From: Skermanella sp. TT6
GTDB taxonomy: Bacteria > Pseudomonadota > Alphaproteobacteria > Azospirillales > Azospirillaceae
NCBI RefSeq assembly: GCF_016653635.2
Contig: NZ_CP067420.1
Span: 2,701,501 to 2,765,500, forward strand
DNA: 64,000 bases
Direction: 5' to 3'
In this document: in pieces, positions 49,948-59,192 of the stretch
Layout of the letters: each line of letters starts with the position of its first letter
Position numbering within the stretch: position 1 is the stretch's first letter
Notes under the pieces: generated by a model
Seen by the model: only the letters and a program-made list of their open reading frames with translations
What the model was told of the DNA's origin: nothing
The model's database searches: none
Position numbers and translations under genes: made by a program

Positions 49948-51180
49948 TCAGGCGGCAAGCAGGTCGGCCAGGGTCAGGGCGATCACCTGCGTCGCCTTCC
50001 GCAGGTCTTCCAGGACCAGCTTCTCGTCCGCCCGATGCCCGTTGGCATCCAGCAGTGAGCGCGGTCCCGCGCCGTAAAGCACGGTCGGAATGCCTGCCGC
50101 GCTGTACAGCCGGGCATCGGTGTAGAGCGGCACGCCGTTCGCAGGGATCTCCTCGCCGATGATCTCGCGCGCGTGGCGCTGGATCAGCGCCGCCAGCTTC
50201 TCGTGGCCCGGCAGCGGAGTGAGCGGCCGGGCGAGGAGGATCCGGCGAATAGCGACCCGGATGCCGGGCGTTTCGGCACAGGTCGTCTCGATGAAGGCGC
50301 GCATGTCGGCTTCCACCTGCTCCGGGTTCTCCTCCGGGATCATGCGGCGGTCTATCCGCAGCGTCACCACGTCGGGCACGACGTTGGTATTGATGCCGCC
50401 GTTGATCAGCCCGACCACCAGGGTCGGGTGATCGATGCCCTCCACCTCGGAGCTGATGCTCCCGAAATCGTCGTTGAGGGCATAGAGCGCGGTCAGCAGG
50501 CGGTTGGCGGCCCGCAGGGCATCCACTCCGGTATCCGGCCGGGCGGCATGGGCCGACCTGCCTTCGACCCGCACTTCCAGGTGCAGGCAACCGTTGTGCG
50601 CGACGACGACGTTGTAGGAGAAACCGGCGCTGATCGCGAAATCCGGCTTGCTGATCCCCTGCTCCAGCAGCCAGCCAGGACCGATCAGCCCCCCGGCCTC
50701 CTCGTCATAGGTCAGGTGCAGCTCGACGGTGCCGCCCAGCGGCAGGCCGCTTTCCTCCAGGGCCTTCAAGGCGAAGGCGTAGGTCGCAAAGTCCGACTTC
50801 GAGACGGCGACCCCTCGCCCGTACATGACGCCATCGCGGACTTCGGCGCCATAGGGGTCGGTCGACCAGCCTTCGCCCGGCGGCACCACGTCGCCATGGG
50901 CATTCAACGCCACCACCGGCCCCGGCCCGAACTTCCGGCGGATCACGAGGTTCGTGGCGCTGATCATGCCGTTCGCCTTGACCGTCGCCTCGGGCACGGC
51001 ATGCCTCTCGACGGCGAAGCCCATCCCCTCCAGCAATTCGGCGGCACGCTCGGCGTGGGCAACGCAGTCGCCCGGCGGATTGTCCGACGGCACCTTGACC
51101 AGTTCGGCCAGAAACTCGGTCTGGGCCCTGTGCCGGCGGTCTATGCTGTCTCGGATCGTCTGCTGCTGGTCGGGGGTCAT
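49948..51180 (-). CDS. M20-family metallopeptidase (acetylornithine deacetylase/succinyl-diaminopimelate desuccinylase type)
   Basis: 410 residues. M20 features: NAHGDVVPPGEGW (metal His and Asp), YGRGVAVSKSDF, the catalytic DEEAGG, and the dimerisation lid segment with RSAHAARPDTG. ArgE, DapE and related peptidases share this scaffold, so the substrate is uncertain; the VPSDNPPGD opening resembles the broad-specificity 'M20 deacylase' group. No arg or dap genes are adjacent. Confidence 0.85.
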   Translation of the reverse strand: MTPDQQQTIRDSIDRRHRAQTEFLAELVKVPSDNPPGDCVAHAERAAELLEGMGFAVERHAVPEATVKANGMISATNLVIRRKFGPGPVVALNAHGDVVPPGEGWSTDPYGAEVRDGVMYGRGVAVSKSDFATYAFALKALEESGLPLGGTVELHLTYDEEAGGLIGPGWLLEQGISKPDFAISAGFSYNVVVAHNGCLHLEVRVEGRSAHAARPDTGVDALRAANRLLTALYALNDDFGSISSEVEGIDHPTLVVGLINGGINTNVVPDVVTLRIDRRMIPEENPEQVEADMRAFIETTCAETPGIRVAIRRILLARPLTPLPGHEKLAALIQRHAREIIGEEIPANGVPLYTDARLYSAAGIPTVLYGAGPRSLLDANGHRADEKLVLEDLRKATQVIALTLADLLAA

Positions 51181-51473
51181 GGCGTCCTCATTCTGCGCAT
51201 GGCGTTCGCCTTCGGGATCCGCGAAAGTAACGCTTTAAAATGATGTTTTCAATATTTATGAATGATGAAAATGATTTTTTGCCACTGGCAGCTATGGGGA
51301 GACGGGTCGGCCCGGAACAAAGAAATCCGTTCGACCGTTGGGCAGGCATCATGCCGAGGCGATGCGACGAATGCCCGAGCCGACATTTTCCACGACGACA
51401 GCCGTAGCGGACCCAGCCCGCAGCAGGATGCGGAACAATTGACGATATCCGGCCTGCCGGACCGGGCAGCCCC

Positions 51474-52205
51474 ATGACCGCGACCGGACCGACGGGACCC
51501 GGCTTCGATCCGCCGGTCCGCCATCCCTGGGCCGACCTGCCCTTGCGGCTGGCGGACCTGGTGATCATCGTGGCTCTCGCCGTAGGCGCGCTGCTGGCCC
51601 TCCGGCTGTTCCTGACCCCCCGGGAGATCACCAGCGGCCTGGTGATTTCGTTCCTGATCGGCCAGAACGTGGCCCTGGTGGCGATCATCTGGCTGATCGC
51701 GGTCGTCTGGCGGCGCACGCCCCGGCACGCACTGGGATTCGTCTCCCCCGGCGGACGGTGGTACCGCAGGGTCGTTCCCCTGGCCCTGCTGGTCCAGGTC
51801 GCGGTCATCCTGACCAACGTCCTCATTTCGCTGGCCTTGGGTGAGCCGTTCGACAATCCGCAGATCGCCCTGATCATGCCCGACCCGGGCGACTGGACCG
51901 CCATGGTCGGCATTCTGCTGGCGACCTCGCTGCTCGCTCCCTTCGCCGAGGAGCTTGCCCTGAGGGCGGTACTCTATGGCTGGCTCCGCCGCCATGCCGG
52001 CCCCCTTCTGTCGGCCCTGGTGAGCGCCATGGTGTTCGCCATGTTGCACGGAAGCCTGATCCTATTGCCCGGAACGTTCCTGGTCGGCCTGGTGCTAGCC
52101 TGGGTCTACGAGCGGAGCGGTTCGCTGCTTCCCTGCATCCTGCTGCACGGATGCTTCAACGCGATCTCGACCCTGCTCGTCTTCGCCGTCGCGGCCAATG
52201 CATGA
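51474..52205 (+). CDS. CPBP-family intramembrane metalloprotease
   Basis: 243 residues, six to eight hydrophobic segments. The three CPBP motifs are present: EE...R (FAEELALRAVLYG), the FxxxH-like (VFAMLHGSL) and HxxxN-like (LLHGCFN) segments. CPBP (Abi/CAAX) proteases cut proteins inside the membrane and often mature bacteriocins or prenylated peptides. It starts the plus-strand run with the ATP-grasp and phosphoesterase genes (31-bp gap). Confidence 0.88.
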   Translation: MTATGPTGPGFDPPVRHPWADLPLRLADLVIIVALAVGALLALRLFLTPREITSGLVISFLIGQNVALVAIIWLIAVVWRRTPRHALGFVSPGGRWYRRVVPLALLVQVAVILTNVLISLALGEPFDNPQIALIMPDPGDWTAMVGILLATSLLAPFAEELALRAVLYGWLRRHAGPLLSALVSAMVFAMLHGSLILLPGTFLVGLVLAWVYERSGSLLPCILLHGCFNAISTLLVFAVAANA

Positions 52206-52235
52206 GGGACTCCTTTCCGGAATGAGTGAAGTTGC

Positions 52236-53399
52236 ATGAGTGAGAAACAGGACAAGCGGGCCCTGGCCTGCGTGATGGGCGACATGAACATGGTGCGCGC
52301 CCTGGGGATGGGCGGCATCGGCTGCGCCCTGGTAACGCAGCCCGGCGACCCCGCCCTCCATTCGCGCTACACGCGGCAGGCCGTCTTCTGGGACGATTTC
52401 GAGAACCGCCACGCCGAACTGATCGACCTCCTGGTCGATTTCGCATCCCGCCAGCCCGAACCGCCCGTCCTCTACTATCAGCAGGATGCCCAGCTGCTGA
52501 TGGTGTCGAGGCACCGCGACAGGCTGGCCAAGTCCTTCAGGTTCGTCGTGCCGGAGGCGGAACTGGTCGAGGATCTGGTGGACAAGGCCCGGTTCCAGGT
52601 GCTTGCGGAGCGCCTGCAGCTGCCGGTTCCGCGTACCCGGCGGATCGACTTTTCGGTCGGAGCGCCGGACACGGGTCCGTCGGACATCGACCTGCGCTTC
52701 CCGATCATCGTCAAGCCGCTGACCCGCTACGTCGCGTGGGGCGCCATCGGGGGCGCCGGCAAGGCGCTTCGGGTCGAGAGCCCGGGTGAACTCCAGGCGC
52801 TGTGGCCCGACCTGATCGCCGGCGGAATGGACCTGCTCGCCCAGGAGATGATCCCGGGTCCGGAAACCCGGATCGAGAGCTACCACTGCTATGTCGACGG
52901 TGCCGGCAGCGTGGTCGGCGAGTATACCGGGCGCAAGATCAGGACCTATCCCGAAGCCCTCGGGCACAGCACGGCCCTGACCATAACCGACGAGGCCGAC
53001 GTCAGGACGCTGGGACGGGAGATGGTCGACAAGCTGGCACTGACCGGGGTCGCCAAGTTCGACTTCAAGCGCGCGCCGGACGGCACGCTGCACCTGCTGG
53101 AGGTCAATCCCCGTTTCAACCTGTGGCACTATGTCGGGGCGGTCGCCGGTGTCAACCTCCCTGCCCTGGTCTATGGCGACCTGCTGGGCCTACGCCGTTC
53201 CCCGGTGCCCCGCGCCCGGGCGGGCGCCTCCTGGTGCAACATCACCCGGGACAAGCTGGCGGCCCGGGAGAGCGGAGTGTCCATGGCGGAGTGGTGGGCC
53301 TGGATGATCCGGTGCGAGGCCAAGTCGATCACCCTGAGGGATCCCATGCCGTTCCTGCGAAAGCATGTGTCGCGCGTACTGCCGGCACGCTGGCGATGA
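52236..53399 (+). CDS. ATP-grasp-domain carboxylate-amine ligase
   Basis: 387 residues. ATP-grasp elements: VEDLVDKARFQVLAERLQLP (B domain start), FPIIVKPLTRY (nucleotide lysine), LLAQEMIPGPETRIESYHCY, and FDFKRAPDGTLHLLEVNPRF with Glu/Asn for Mg. Such proteins join a carboxylate to an amine or thiol through an acyl phosphate. ATP-grasp proteins of this group often work in peptide, capsule or glycopeptide modification. Its stop overlaps the next gene's ATG (ATGA), so the two are coupled. Confidence 0.8.
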   Translation: MSEKQDKRALACVMGDMNMVRALGMGGIGCALVTQPGDPALHSRYTRQAVFWDDFENRHAELIDLLVDFASRQPEPPVLYYQQDAQLLMVSRHRDRLAKSFRFVVPEAELVEDLVDKARFQVLAERLQLPVPRTRRIDFSVGAPDTGPSDIDLRFPIIVKPLTRYVAWGAIGGAGKALRVESPGELQALWPDLIAGGMDLLAQEMIPGPETRIESYHCYVDGAGSVVGEYTGRKIRTYPEALGHSTALTITDEADVRTLGREMVDKLALTGVAKFDFKRAPDGTLHLLEVNPRFNLWHYVGAVAGVNLPALVYGDLLGLRRSPVPRARAGASWCNITRDKLAARESGVSMAEWWAWMIRCEAKSITLRDPMPFLRKHVSRVLPARWR

Positions 53400-54196
53400 T
53401 CGCGGTCATCTCAGACATCCATGCCAACCTGGAAGCCCTCGACGCGACGCTCGATGCGATCCGGGCCGAGCGGGTCGGGCGTATCCTCTGCCTCGGCGAC
53501 ATCGTCGGCTACAATGCCGATCCTGCCGGGTGCATCGACCTGCTGAGGGAGGCCGGCGCCGTCTGCGTCGCCGGGAACCACGACCGTGCGGTGACCGGGC
53601 AGATCACGACCGAAGGCTTCAACCCGCTCGCCGCCCGGGCGGTCGAGTGGACCAGGACCCAGCTCGGCCCCGGCGACGTGGACTGGCTGCGGCGCCTCCC
53701 CCTGAAGCTCGATCTGGCCGGGGAGGACGGCCCCGGCATCGTGGCCGTCCATGGTGCGCTTCATCCCGAAACCGGCTGCGAACTTGTCCGGCTGGACACC
53801 GACGACAAGCGCGCGCTGAGCTTCGAGGCGCTCGAGAGACACCCGTCCCGCGCCGGGATCTGCACCTTCGGGCACACCCACCGCATCGGGATCTTCGAGA
53901 TGCGGGACGGTGCGATGACTGCCCACCAGGATGACGGCGTGGCCATCCGGGACGGTTCGTACTACCTCGTCAACCCCGGGACCGTCGGCCAGCCGAGGAC
54001 TTCGGACCGTCGCGCCAGCTTCATGCTGATCGATCCCGCCGCCCGGACCGTCCAGCTGCGCCGCGTTCCCTATGATTACCGGGCAGCGATGGCGAAGACC
54101 CGGAAGGCCGGCCTGGCCGCCCGCCTGTCCCGGGTGCCGGAGCCCCTGAGGGGACCGATCCGCCGGGTCTATCACGCCCTACGCGGCCGGGCGTAG
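53396..54196 (+). CDS. Metallophosphoesterase (calcineurin-like)
   Basis: 266 residues. All five motifs are visible: DIHANLEA, CLGDIVGYNADP, GNHD, the HG in VAVHGALHPE, and GHTH. It is a di-metal phosphatase/phosphodiesterase of the YfcE/diadenosine or cyclic-nucleotide group. ATGA overlap with the ATP-grasp gene shows coupling. Substrate unknown. Confidence 0.88.
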   Translation: MIAVISDIHANLEALDATLDAIRAERVGRILCLGDIVGYNADPAGCIDLLREAGAVCVAGNHDRAVTGQITTEGFNPLAARAVEWTRTQLGPGDVDWLRRLPLKLDLAGEDGPGIVAVHGALHPETGCELVRLDTDDKRALSFEALERHPSRAGICTFGHTHRIGIFEMRDGAMTAHQDDGVAIRDGSYYLVNPGTVGQPRTSDRRASFMLIDPAARTVQLRRVPYDYRAAMAKTRKAGLAARLSRVPEPLRGPIRRVYHALRGRA

Positions 54197-54212
54197 CGGT
54201 TCGGTGGAGCGG

Positions 54213-55394
54213 TCATGAACCGCTTGGCGCCGCCTTCGGCTTCAGCAGCCGACGGCGCAACTGTCTGAGCGACCCGTCGACCCGGGCGAGACCGGCCTCG
54301 ACCTTCCGGGCCAGCCGGTCGGGACCGATGGAAACCCAGGTCATGGGTGACTGTTCGTTGGACAGATGGGCCTTGTGGCCCGACGACCCGGCCATGAAAT
54401 CGTACGCGGCCTCGCCGCGGGCCAGGGCGTCCTCCACGGCGAGGACATGGCTAACGAGACCTGGCTTCATCCTGTTGTCGGATTCGTAGGCGAACCCGCT
54501 CTGGTAGTTCAGCACCGTGCCGCGCCAGACGAAATTGTAGAGATAGCCGAAATCCGTCCCGCCGGCCGCGGCGCGGCACAGCCGCACGACGCCGGAGCCT
54601 ATGCCGCGCCGGATCAGTTCGCGATGGAACGGGCGGAACACGGGATTGCTGAAGGCGTCGGTCTTCCCACGCGCCGCCCATACCCGGCGGTGCAGGGTTT
54701 CGAGCCCGTCGAAGAAGGCCAGCGCCTGCCGCTCGTCGGAGGCCGCCTGGAAATCGACGCCGCCGCGCGCCTCGTACAGACGGATGGCCCGGTTGACGCC
54801 CGCGCGGGTGCTCTTGCCGAGGCCGGCGCGATAGTTCCCGCCCTGCCCGCGCACGGCGTCGAGATCGACCCACTTGGCCGAGTCCGCGCGCCGCACCTGG
54901 AGCCGGTATCCGAGCCGGTCCGCCAGGGCGCGCACGGACCGCTCCGTCCGCTGATCCAGCCCCGCCAGCACCAGCTCGTCGCATCCTGGAAGGTTGCGCG
55001 CCATCCAGAGCAGGCAGGCCGACGTCACCTCGTCGGCGCAGGACCGGTCCGCGAGGATCCCGTTGTACTCGATGGTCAGGTTGTCTATTCCGCGGTCGCC
55101 GGTCTCGTGGAGCAGCCAGGATGGTGTCCGGACCACGCCGTAGCGCCAGACCGTGCGCCTGCACAGGATCGCCAGGCCGACCACCTGCCCGGCGCGCCTC
55201 GCCACGAGCACGTGTGGCCTGGCCCAGTCCGGCAGATGATCCAGCCAGCAACCGATCCAGTACCACGACAGGAAGAACGAGCCGTCGGCCCGCGACTCCA
55301 GATCCGTCCAGGCGGTTTCCAGACCGGGCATGCGGCCGGCCGGCAGGAAGTCGATTTCCACCGCCAAGTCGTGTCTCAACGAACCACCATCCAT
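54213..55394 (-). CDS. CelD/FemAB-like GNAT acyltransferase (BioF2 family)
   Basis: 393 residues from the ATG at 55394 (MDGGSLRHDL); the frame is open to 55505. A duplicated GNAT fold of the BioF2/CelD type: ADGSFFLSWYWIGCWLDHLP, VGLAILCRR, SDERQALAFFDGLETLHRR and YNFVWRGTVLNYQSGFAYES, DFMAGSSGHKAHLSNE. Members act in cellulose or polysaccharide acylation, or FemAB-like aminoacyl transfer. It is convergent with the phosphoesterase gene (16-bp gap), and may be part of the same functional cluster. Confidence 0.8.
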   Translation of the reverse strand: MDGGSLRHDLAVEIDFLPAGRMPGLETAWTDLESRADGSFFLSWYWIGCWLDHLPDWARPHVLVARRAGQVVGLAILCRRTVWRYGVVRTPSWLLHETGDRGIDNLTIEYNGILADRSCADEVTSACLLWMARNLPGCDELVLAGLDQRTERSVRALADRLGYRLQVRRADSAKWVDLDAVRGQGGNYRAGLGKSTRAGVNRAIRLYEARGGVDFQAASDERQALAFFDGLETLHRRVWAARGKTDAFSNPVFRPFHRELIRRGIGSGVVRLCRAAAGGTDFGYLYNFVWRGTVLNYQSGFAYESDNRMKPGLVSHVLAVEDALARGEAAYDFMAGSSGHKAHLSNEQSPMTWVSIGPDRLARKVEAGLARVDGSLRQLRRRLLKPKAAPSGS

Positions 55395-55685
55395 CTTGAT
55401 CGCGCAACTGCCTTCCAGCTTCACCCTGAGCGGAACGACGTTGCATAACAACCCGGCGGGACCGCGAAGCCGGCGTTCATTGGACGTACGACTGTTGTCG
55501 GGCATGGCGCGCCCGGCTGCTGAGCCTATCTTGCCAAGCGCGTGCCTCTTGCAGAGGTCTAATTACATACCAGCCATGTCATACCGGTACCATCTGCGGC
55601 GCCCTGCCGCGGAAAATATTGTTGTGCGGTGCGCTGCGTTTGTACATATATGACGGCTAACCCGGTGACAGCCAGATAAGACGCG

Positions 55686-56459
55686 ATGTCCAATATTCTG
55701 AGAGAGACGGTCCTTGAGGTCCACCACTGGACCGACAGCCTGTTCAGCCTGAAAACCACGCGCGATCCCGGCTTCCGCTTCGACAGCGGCGAGTTCGCCA
55801 TGATGGGACTCGAAGTCGATGGGCGTCCGCTGCTGCGCGCCTACAGCGTGGTCAGCTCCCCCTACGAGGAGCAGTTGGAGTTCCTGTCGATCAAGGTTCC
55901 CAACGGCCCCCTGACCAGCCGCCTGCAGCACGTCAAGCCGGGCGACACCATCCTGATCAACCGCAAGGCCACCGGGACCCTGCTGCTGCACAACTTGCTG
56001 CCGGGCAAGACGCTGTGGCTGCTGTCCACCGGCACCGGCCTGGCGCCCTTCCTGTCGATCGCCAAGGACCCGACCGTCTACGACCGGTTCGACCGGGTCG
56101 TCCTCACCCATACGGTGCGGCACAAGGCGGAGCTGGAATGCGGGGAGGCGGCGTTGGATGCCCTTCGCGAGAACGAATATATCGGCGAGCTGGCCACCGA
56201 GAAGCTGGTCTACTACCCGACCGTGACCCGCGAGCCGTTCCGCAACGAGGGCCGCATCACCGACCTCCTGCGCTCCGGCAAGGTTTACAAGGACCTCGGC
56301 CTGACGCCGTTGGATCCCGCCGGCGACCGCGTCATGATCTGCGGCAATCCGCACATGACCTCCGAGCTGACCCAGTACATGGAAGAGCTCGGTTTCGAGA
56401 TGGGCGCGAACAACAAGCCGGGCACCTTCGTCATCGAGAAGGCTTTCGCCCAGCGCTGA
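55686..56459 (+). CDS. fpr: Ferredoxin--NADP reductase (FNR)
   Basis: 257 residues. FAD-binding RAYSVVSS, the NADP-binding STGTGLAPFLSI and the C-terminal GTFVIEKAFAQR are the marks of the bacterial subclass I (Fpr-like) enzymes, which shuttle electrons between NADPH and ferredoxin or flavodoxin. It has its own upstream region shared divergently with the GNAT gene (180 bp). Confidence 0.95.
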   Translation: MSNILRETVLEVHHWTDSLFSLKTTRDPGFRFDSGEFAMMGLEVDGRPLLRAYSVVSSPYEEQLEFLSIKVPNGPLTSRLQHVKPGDTILINRKATGTLLLHNLLPGKTLWLLSTGTGLAPFLSIAKDPTVYDRFDRVVLTHTVRHKAELECGEAALDALRENEYIGELATEKLVYYPTVTREPFRNEGRITDLLRSGKVYKDLGLTPLDPAGDRVMICGNPHMTSELTQYMEELGFEMGANNKPGTFVIEKAFAQR

Positions 56460-56470
56460 CCTGCGGGAAG

Positions 56471-56499
56471 TCGGACGGCGGTCTGAGCCGGCCGTCCGA
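56471..56499. terminator. Hairpin between convergent fpr and sapC genes
   Basis: A 9-bp perfect stem TCGGACGGC/GCCGTCCGA with an 11-base loop, 11 bp after the fpr stop. A bidirectional element without T-run. Confidence 0.55.
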
Positions 56500-56510
56500 T
56501 CCCGGGACCG

Positions 56511-57287
56511 TCAGTATCCCGACGCCAGCGCCATGAGCCGCTGCCAGTTCAGCGAAGACGCGATCTGGAGATGGATCAGGCCGATCCAGCCCTTCCGGCG
56601 GAAGTCCAGGTACACGTCGTCCGGCAGGGCATCGAACTTGCCGGGATTGATCGCGAGGAAACCGGTCAGGTTGAACACCTCCCCGCCGTTCAGCTTGATT
56701 TCCGCCGTATAGCGGTCCAGCAGGTCATGGCCCTTGAGAGCCTCGGCGAACTGCCGGGTGTCGGCGATCTGGTTCTGGTAGGCCCGACAGAACTCCATGG
56801 CCTCCTGGCCTGCCTTCGAAAGCTCGCCGCCCGCCTCGAAGACCGGCGGGCCGTCCGGGAATTCCGCCGCCTCGTCGATGCAGACGGTGAACTCGCCGGC
56901 CTTCCCGGTCTCCATCAGCACCAGCGGATAGCGCCTGACATAGGCGGGCACATAGGTGTCCGCCCGCCACGCCGGCCGGCCGTCCTGCTCGCGCAGGAAC
57001 AGGTTCTGCCGATCGCGCAGCCCCAGCAGGACGATCGGCATGCAGACGGGGCCGTCGGTGAACAGGATCGGGTAATCGCGCGCCGACAGGGCGAACTCCT
57101 CGATCATCACGGGCAGGCTGTTGGCCTCGGCCGCGAAGCCGAGATCCGACGGCGCGCGCAGGCGGGCCGCTCCGTGGCGGTTCCGGTCGAGAGGAACGGG
57201 CCTGCGGTAGAAAAGAGGCAGTTTGGATGCCGGATCGGCTACCGTTTCGGGGCTGCCGGAATGTTGGACGGCGCTGCTGTCGGTCAC
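56511..57287 (-). CDS. SapC family protein
   Basis: 258 residues from a GTG start at 57287 with AGGAGC upstream. Central LPVMIEEFALSARDYPILFTD and VPAYVRRYPLVLMETG are SapC signatures, a family tied to S-layer-like or peptide-uptake proteins of Campylobacter and alphaproteobacteria. The C-terminus (LASSLNWQRLMALASGY) is conserved. No clear signal peptide. Function unproven. Confidence 0.85.
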   Translation of the reverse strand: MTDSSAVQHSGSPETVADPASKLPLFYRRPVPLDRNRHGAARLRAPSDLGFAAEANSLPVMIEEFALSARDYPILFTDGPVCMPIVLLGLRDRQNLFLREQDGRPAWRADTYVPAYVRRYPLVLMETGKAGEFTVCIDEAAEFPDGPPVFEAGGELSKAGQEAMEFCRAYQNQIADTRQFAEALKGHDLLDRYTAEIKLNGGEVFNLTGFLAINPGKFDALPDDVYLDFRRKGWIGLIHLQIASSLNWQRLMALASGY

Positions 57288-57304
57288 GCGTGGTGCTCCT
57301 GTTC

Positions 57305-57544
57305 TCAGGCTTCCAGGACGACCTCGACCTCCGGCATGTCGCTCAGCCGCTCGGCAAGCAGCGGCGTGCAACTCACTTCCAGGATACCGAAGGCCGAAGA
57401 CGGGAGAACCCGGTCGAGTTCCCCCACGAGGCCATTGGCTGACAGAAACTCCTTAAGAATTTCCACGTTTACGTCGCGTTCCTGGCGCCCGCGCGATCGC
57501 GCCGGCGTCGGCTGCGAGAAGTGGACCTTGTACCGCCTGAACAT
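57305..57544 (-). CDS. Conserved-type hypothetical protein (79 aa)
   Basis: 79 residues, a small alpha/beta protein (ILKEFLSANGLVGELDRVLP, SAFGILEVSCTPLLAERLSD). No motif recognised. Its ATG follows directly on the stop of the YchJ gene (TAG then ATG) and it precedes sapC by 18 bp, so all three may be one transcript. Confidence 0.6.
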   Translation of the reverse strand: MFRRYKVHFSQPTPARSRGRQERDVNVEILKEFLSANGLVGELDRVLPSSAFGILEVSCTPLLAERLSDMPEVEVVLEA

Positions 57545-58030
57545 CTAGGCCGCCGCTCCATGGCACTTCTTGTATTTCTTGCCGCTGCCGCAGGGGCACG
57601 GGTCGTTCCGCCCGATCTTCGGCGCGACACGGGGTCGCGGCCCCATGATGCCGTCGACATAGTACCAGCGGTCGTCGCGCCTGGCGAAACGGCCGGTCTC
57701 GTGGTGCACGTGCGGCTTGCCCTGCATGGTGAAGTGGGCCACGAACTCGACGAACCCTTCTGAGTCGCCCGTACCGCCATCGGTCGTCGAGCGCACTTCC
57801 AGCCCGGTCCACTCGCTGCCCTTGGCCCACTGCTCGGTGTCGGCCCGGCTGAAATCGCCTCGGGTCTCCGGCAGCAGCGAATTCTCCAGGTAATCGACGT
57901 CGGCCGTCGCGAAGGCGGAATAGCGCGAGCGCATCAGGGCTTCCGCGGTCGGCGCCGCGGCCGTGCCGGCAAGGTAGGGACCGCAGCACTCTTCGAAGGC
58001 GCGGCCTGATTTGCAGTAGCAGTCGGTCAT
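57545..58030 (-). CDS. YchJ family protein (SEC-C zinc-binding motifs)
   Basis: 161 residues. N-terminal [19 protein letters not shown] and C-terminal [17 protein letters not shown] are two SEC-C-type zinc motifs flanking a DUF5069-like middle domain, the exact YchJ/UPF0225 layout. SEC-C motifs occur in SecA and endoribonuclease-type proteins. Function unknown. Confidence 0.9.
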   Translation of the reverse strand: MTDCYCKSGRAFEECCGPYLAGTAAAPTAEALMRSRYSAFATADVDYLENSLLPETRGDFSRADTEQWAKGSEWTGLEVRSTTDGGTGDSEGFVEFVAHFTMQGKPHVHHETGRFARRDDRWYYVDGIMGPRPRVAPKIGRNDPCPCGSGKKYKKCHGAAA

Positions 58031-58141
58031 AAGTCGGGTCTCCCTGTTTCGGGGCATTGGTGTAGCGGAACCGATCCTTCGATGCCACGGGCAACAGGGC
58101 TGCAAACGGCGCGGTAGGCGCAACGAACCCGCCGGGCTATC

Positions 58142-59146
58142 ATGCGCGCCTCATTTCCCGACCGGGGCCCTGTGGTGACCAACAAGATTTCCCAAGCGCA
58201 TCTCGGCAACGTGCTGCGCGACGCGACGATCCCCGAACTGCCCGGCCATTACCGGGGCAAGGTCCGCGACAACTACGACCTGCCCGACGGACGGCGCATC
58301 ATCATCGCCACCGACCGGCTCAGCGCGTTCGACCGCATCCTGACGGCCGTGCCGTTCAAGGGCGAGGCGCTGACCCAGATCGCCCGCTTCTGGTTCGAGC
58401 GGACGGCCGACGTCTGCCCCAACCACGTGATCGACTACCCCGATCCGAACGTCGTCGTCTGCCGCCGGCTGGATATCATGCCCGTCGAGATCGTCGTCCG
58501 CGACTATCTCACCGGCACGACCAGCACGTCGGTCTGGTCGATGTACAAGGCAGGGCAGCGCGAGATGTACGGCATCCGCCTGCCGGACGGCATGACCGAG
58601 CACCAGAAGCTGCCGGACACCATCATCACCCCCACCACCAAGGCGTTCGACGCCGGCCACGACGAACCGCTGACCCCGGCGGAGATCACGGGGCGCGGGC
58701 TGCTGACCCGGGCACAGTGGGACGAGGTATCGGCGCTGGCGCTGGCGCTGTTCGACCGCGGGCGCGAGATCGCGGCGCGGCAGGGATTGATCCTGGTCGA
58801 TACCAAGTACGAGTTCGGGTTCGATGCCGACGGCCGGATCATCCTGGCGGACGAGATCCACACCCCCGACAGCAGCCGCTACTGGTTCGGCGAGAGCTAT
58901 GCACGGCGGGTCGCGGGGGGCGAGAGGCCGGAGAACTTCGACAAGGACTTCGTCCGCACCTGGGTGACCGCGCGCTGCGATCCGTACAAGGACCCGATCC
59001 CGGCCATCCCGGACGAGGTTGTGCTCCAGGCGGCCGCCCTCTATACCGACGTCTTCAAGCGGATCACCGGGCGGGATTTCCCCATTCCCGATGAACCGAC
59101 GCCGGTCCTGGAGCGGATCCGCGCCAATCTCGCGCGCTATTTCTGA
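58142..59146 (+). CDS. purC: Phosphoribosylaminoimidazole-succinocarboxamide synthase
   Basis: 334 residues. A SAICAR synthetase of the longer type: [69 protein letters not shown], and [30 protein letters not shown]. It makes SAICAR from CAIR, aspartate and ATP in purine synthesis. GTGs at 58172 and 58175 are possible starts. It is slightly longer than the usual 240-residue proteobacterial PurC, which could coexist elsewhere. Confidence 0.93.
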   Translation: MRASFPDRGPVVTNKISQAHLGNVLRDATIPELPGHYRGKVRDNYDLPDGRRIIIATDRLSAFDRILTAVPFKGEALTQIARFWFERTADVCPNHVIDYPDPNVVVCRRLDIMPVEIVVRDYLTGTTSTSVWSMYKAGQREMYGIRLPDGMTEHQKLPDTIITPTTKAFDAGHDEPLTPAEITGRGLLTRAQWDEVSALALALFDRGREIAARQGLILVDTKYEFGFDADGRIILADEIHTPDSSRYWFGESYARRVAGGERPENFDKDFVRTWVTARCDPYKDPIPAIPDEVVLQAAALYTDVFKRITGRDFPIPDEPTPVLERIRANLARYF

Positions 59147-59192
59147 CCGGTCCGCCGGCGGGCTTCCTCCCCGTCACCGCAGGGTTTGACCG

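Noticed and set aside
52095-53129. A 344-codon minus-strand frame opposite the ATP-grasp gene.
   Set aside because: No motifs; the plus strand carries a full ATP-grasp protein with coupled downstream gene.
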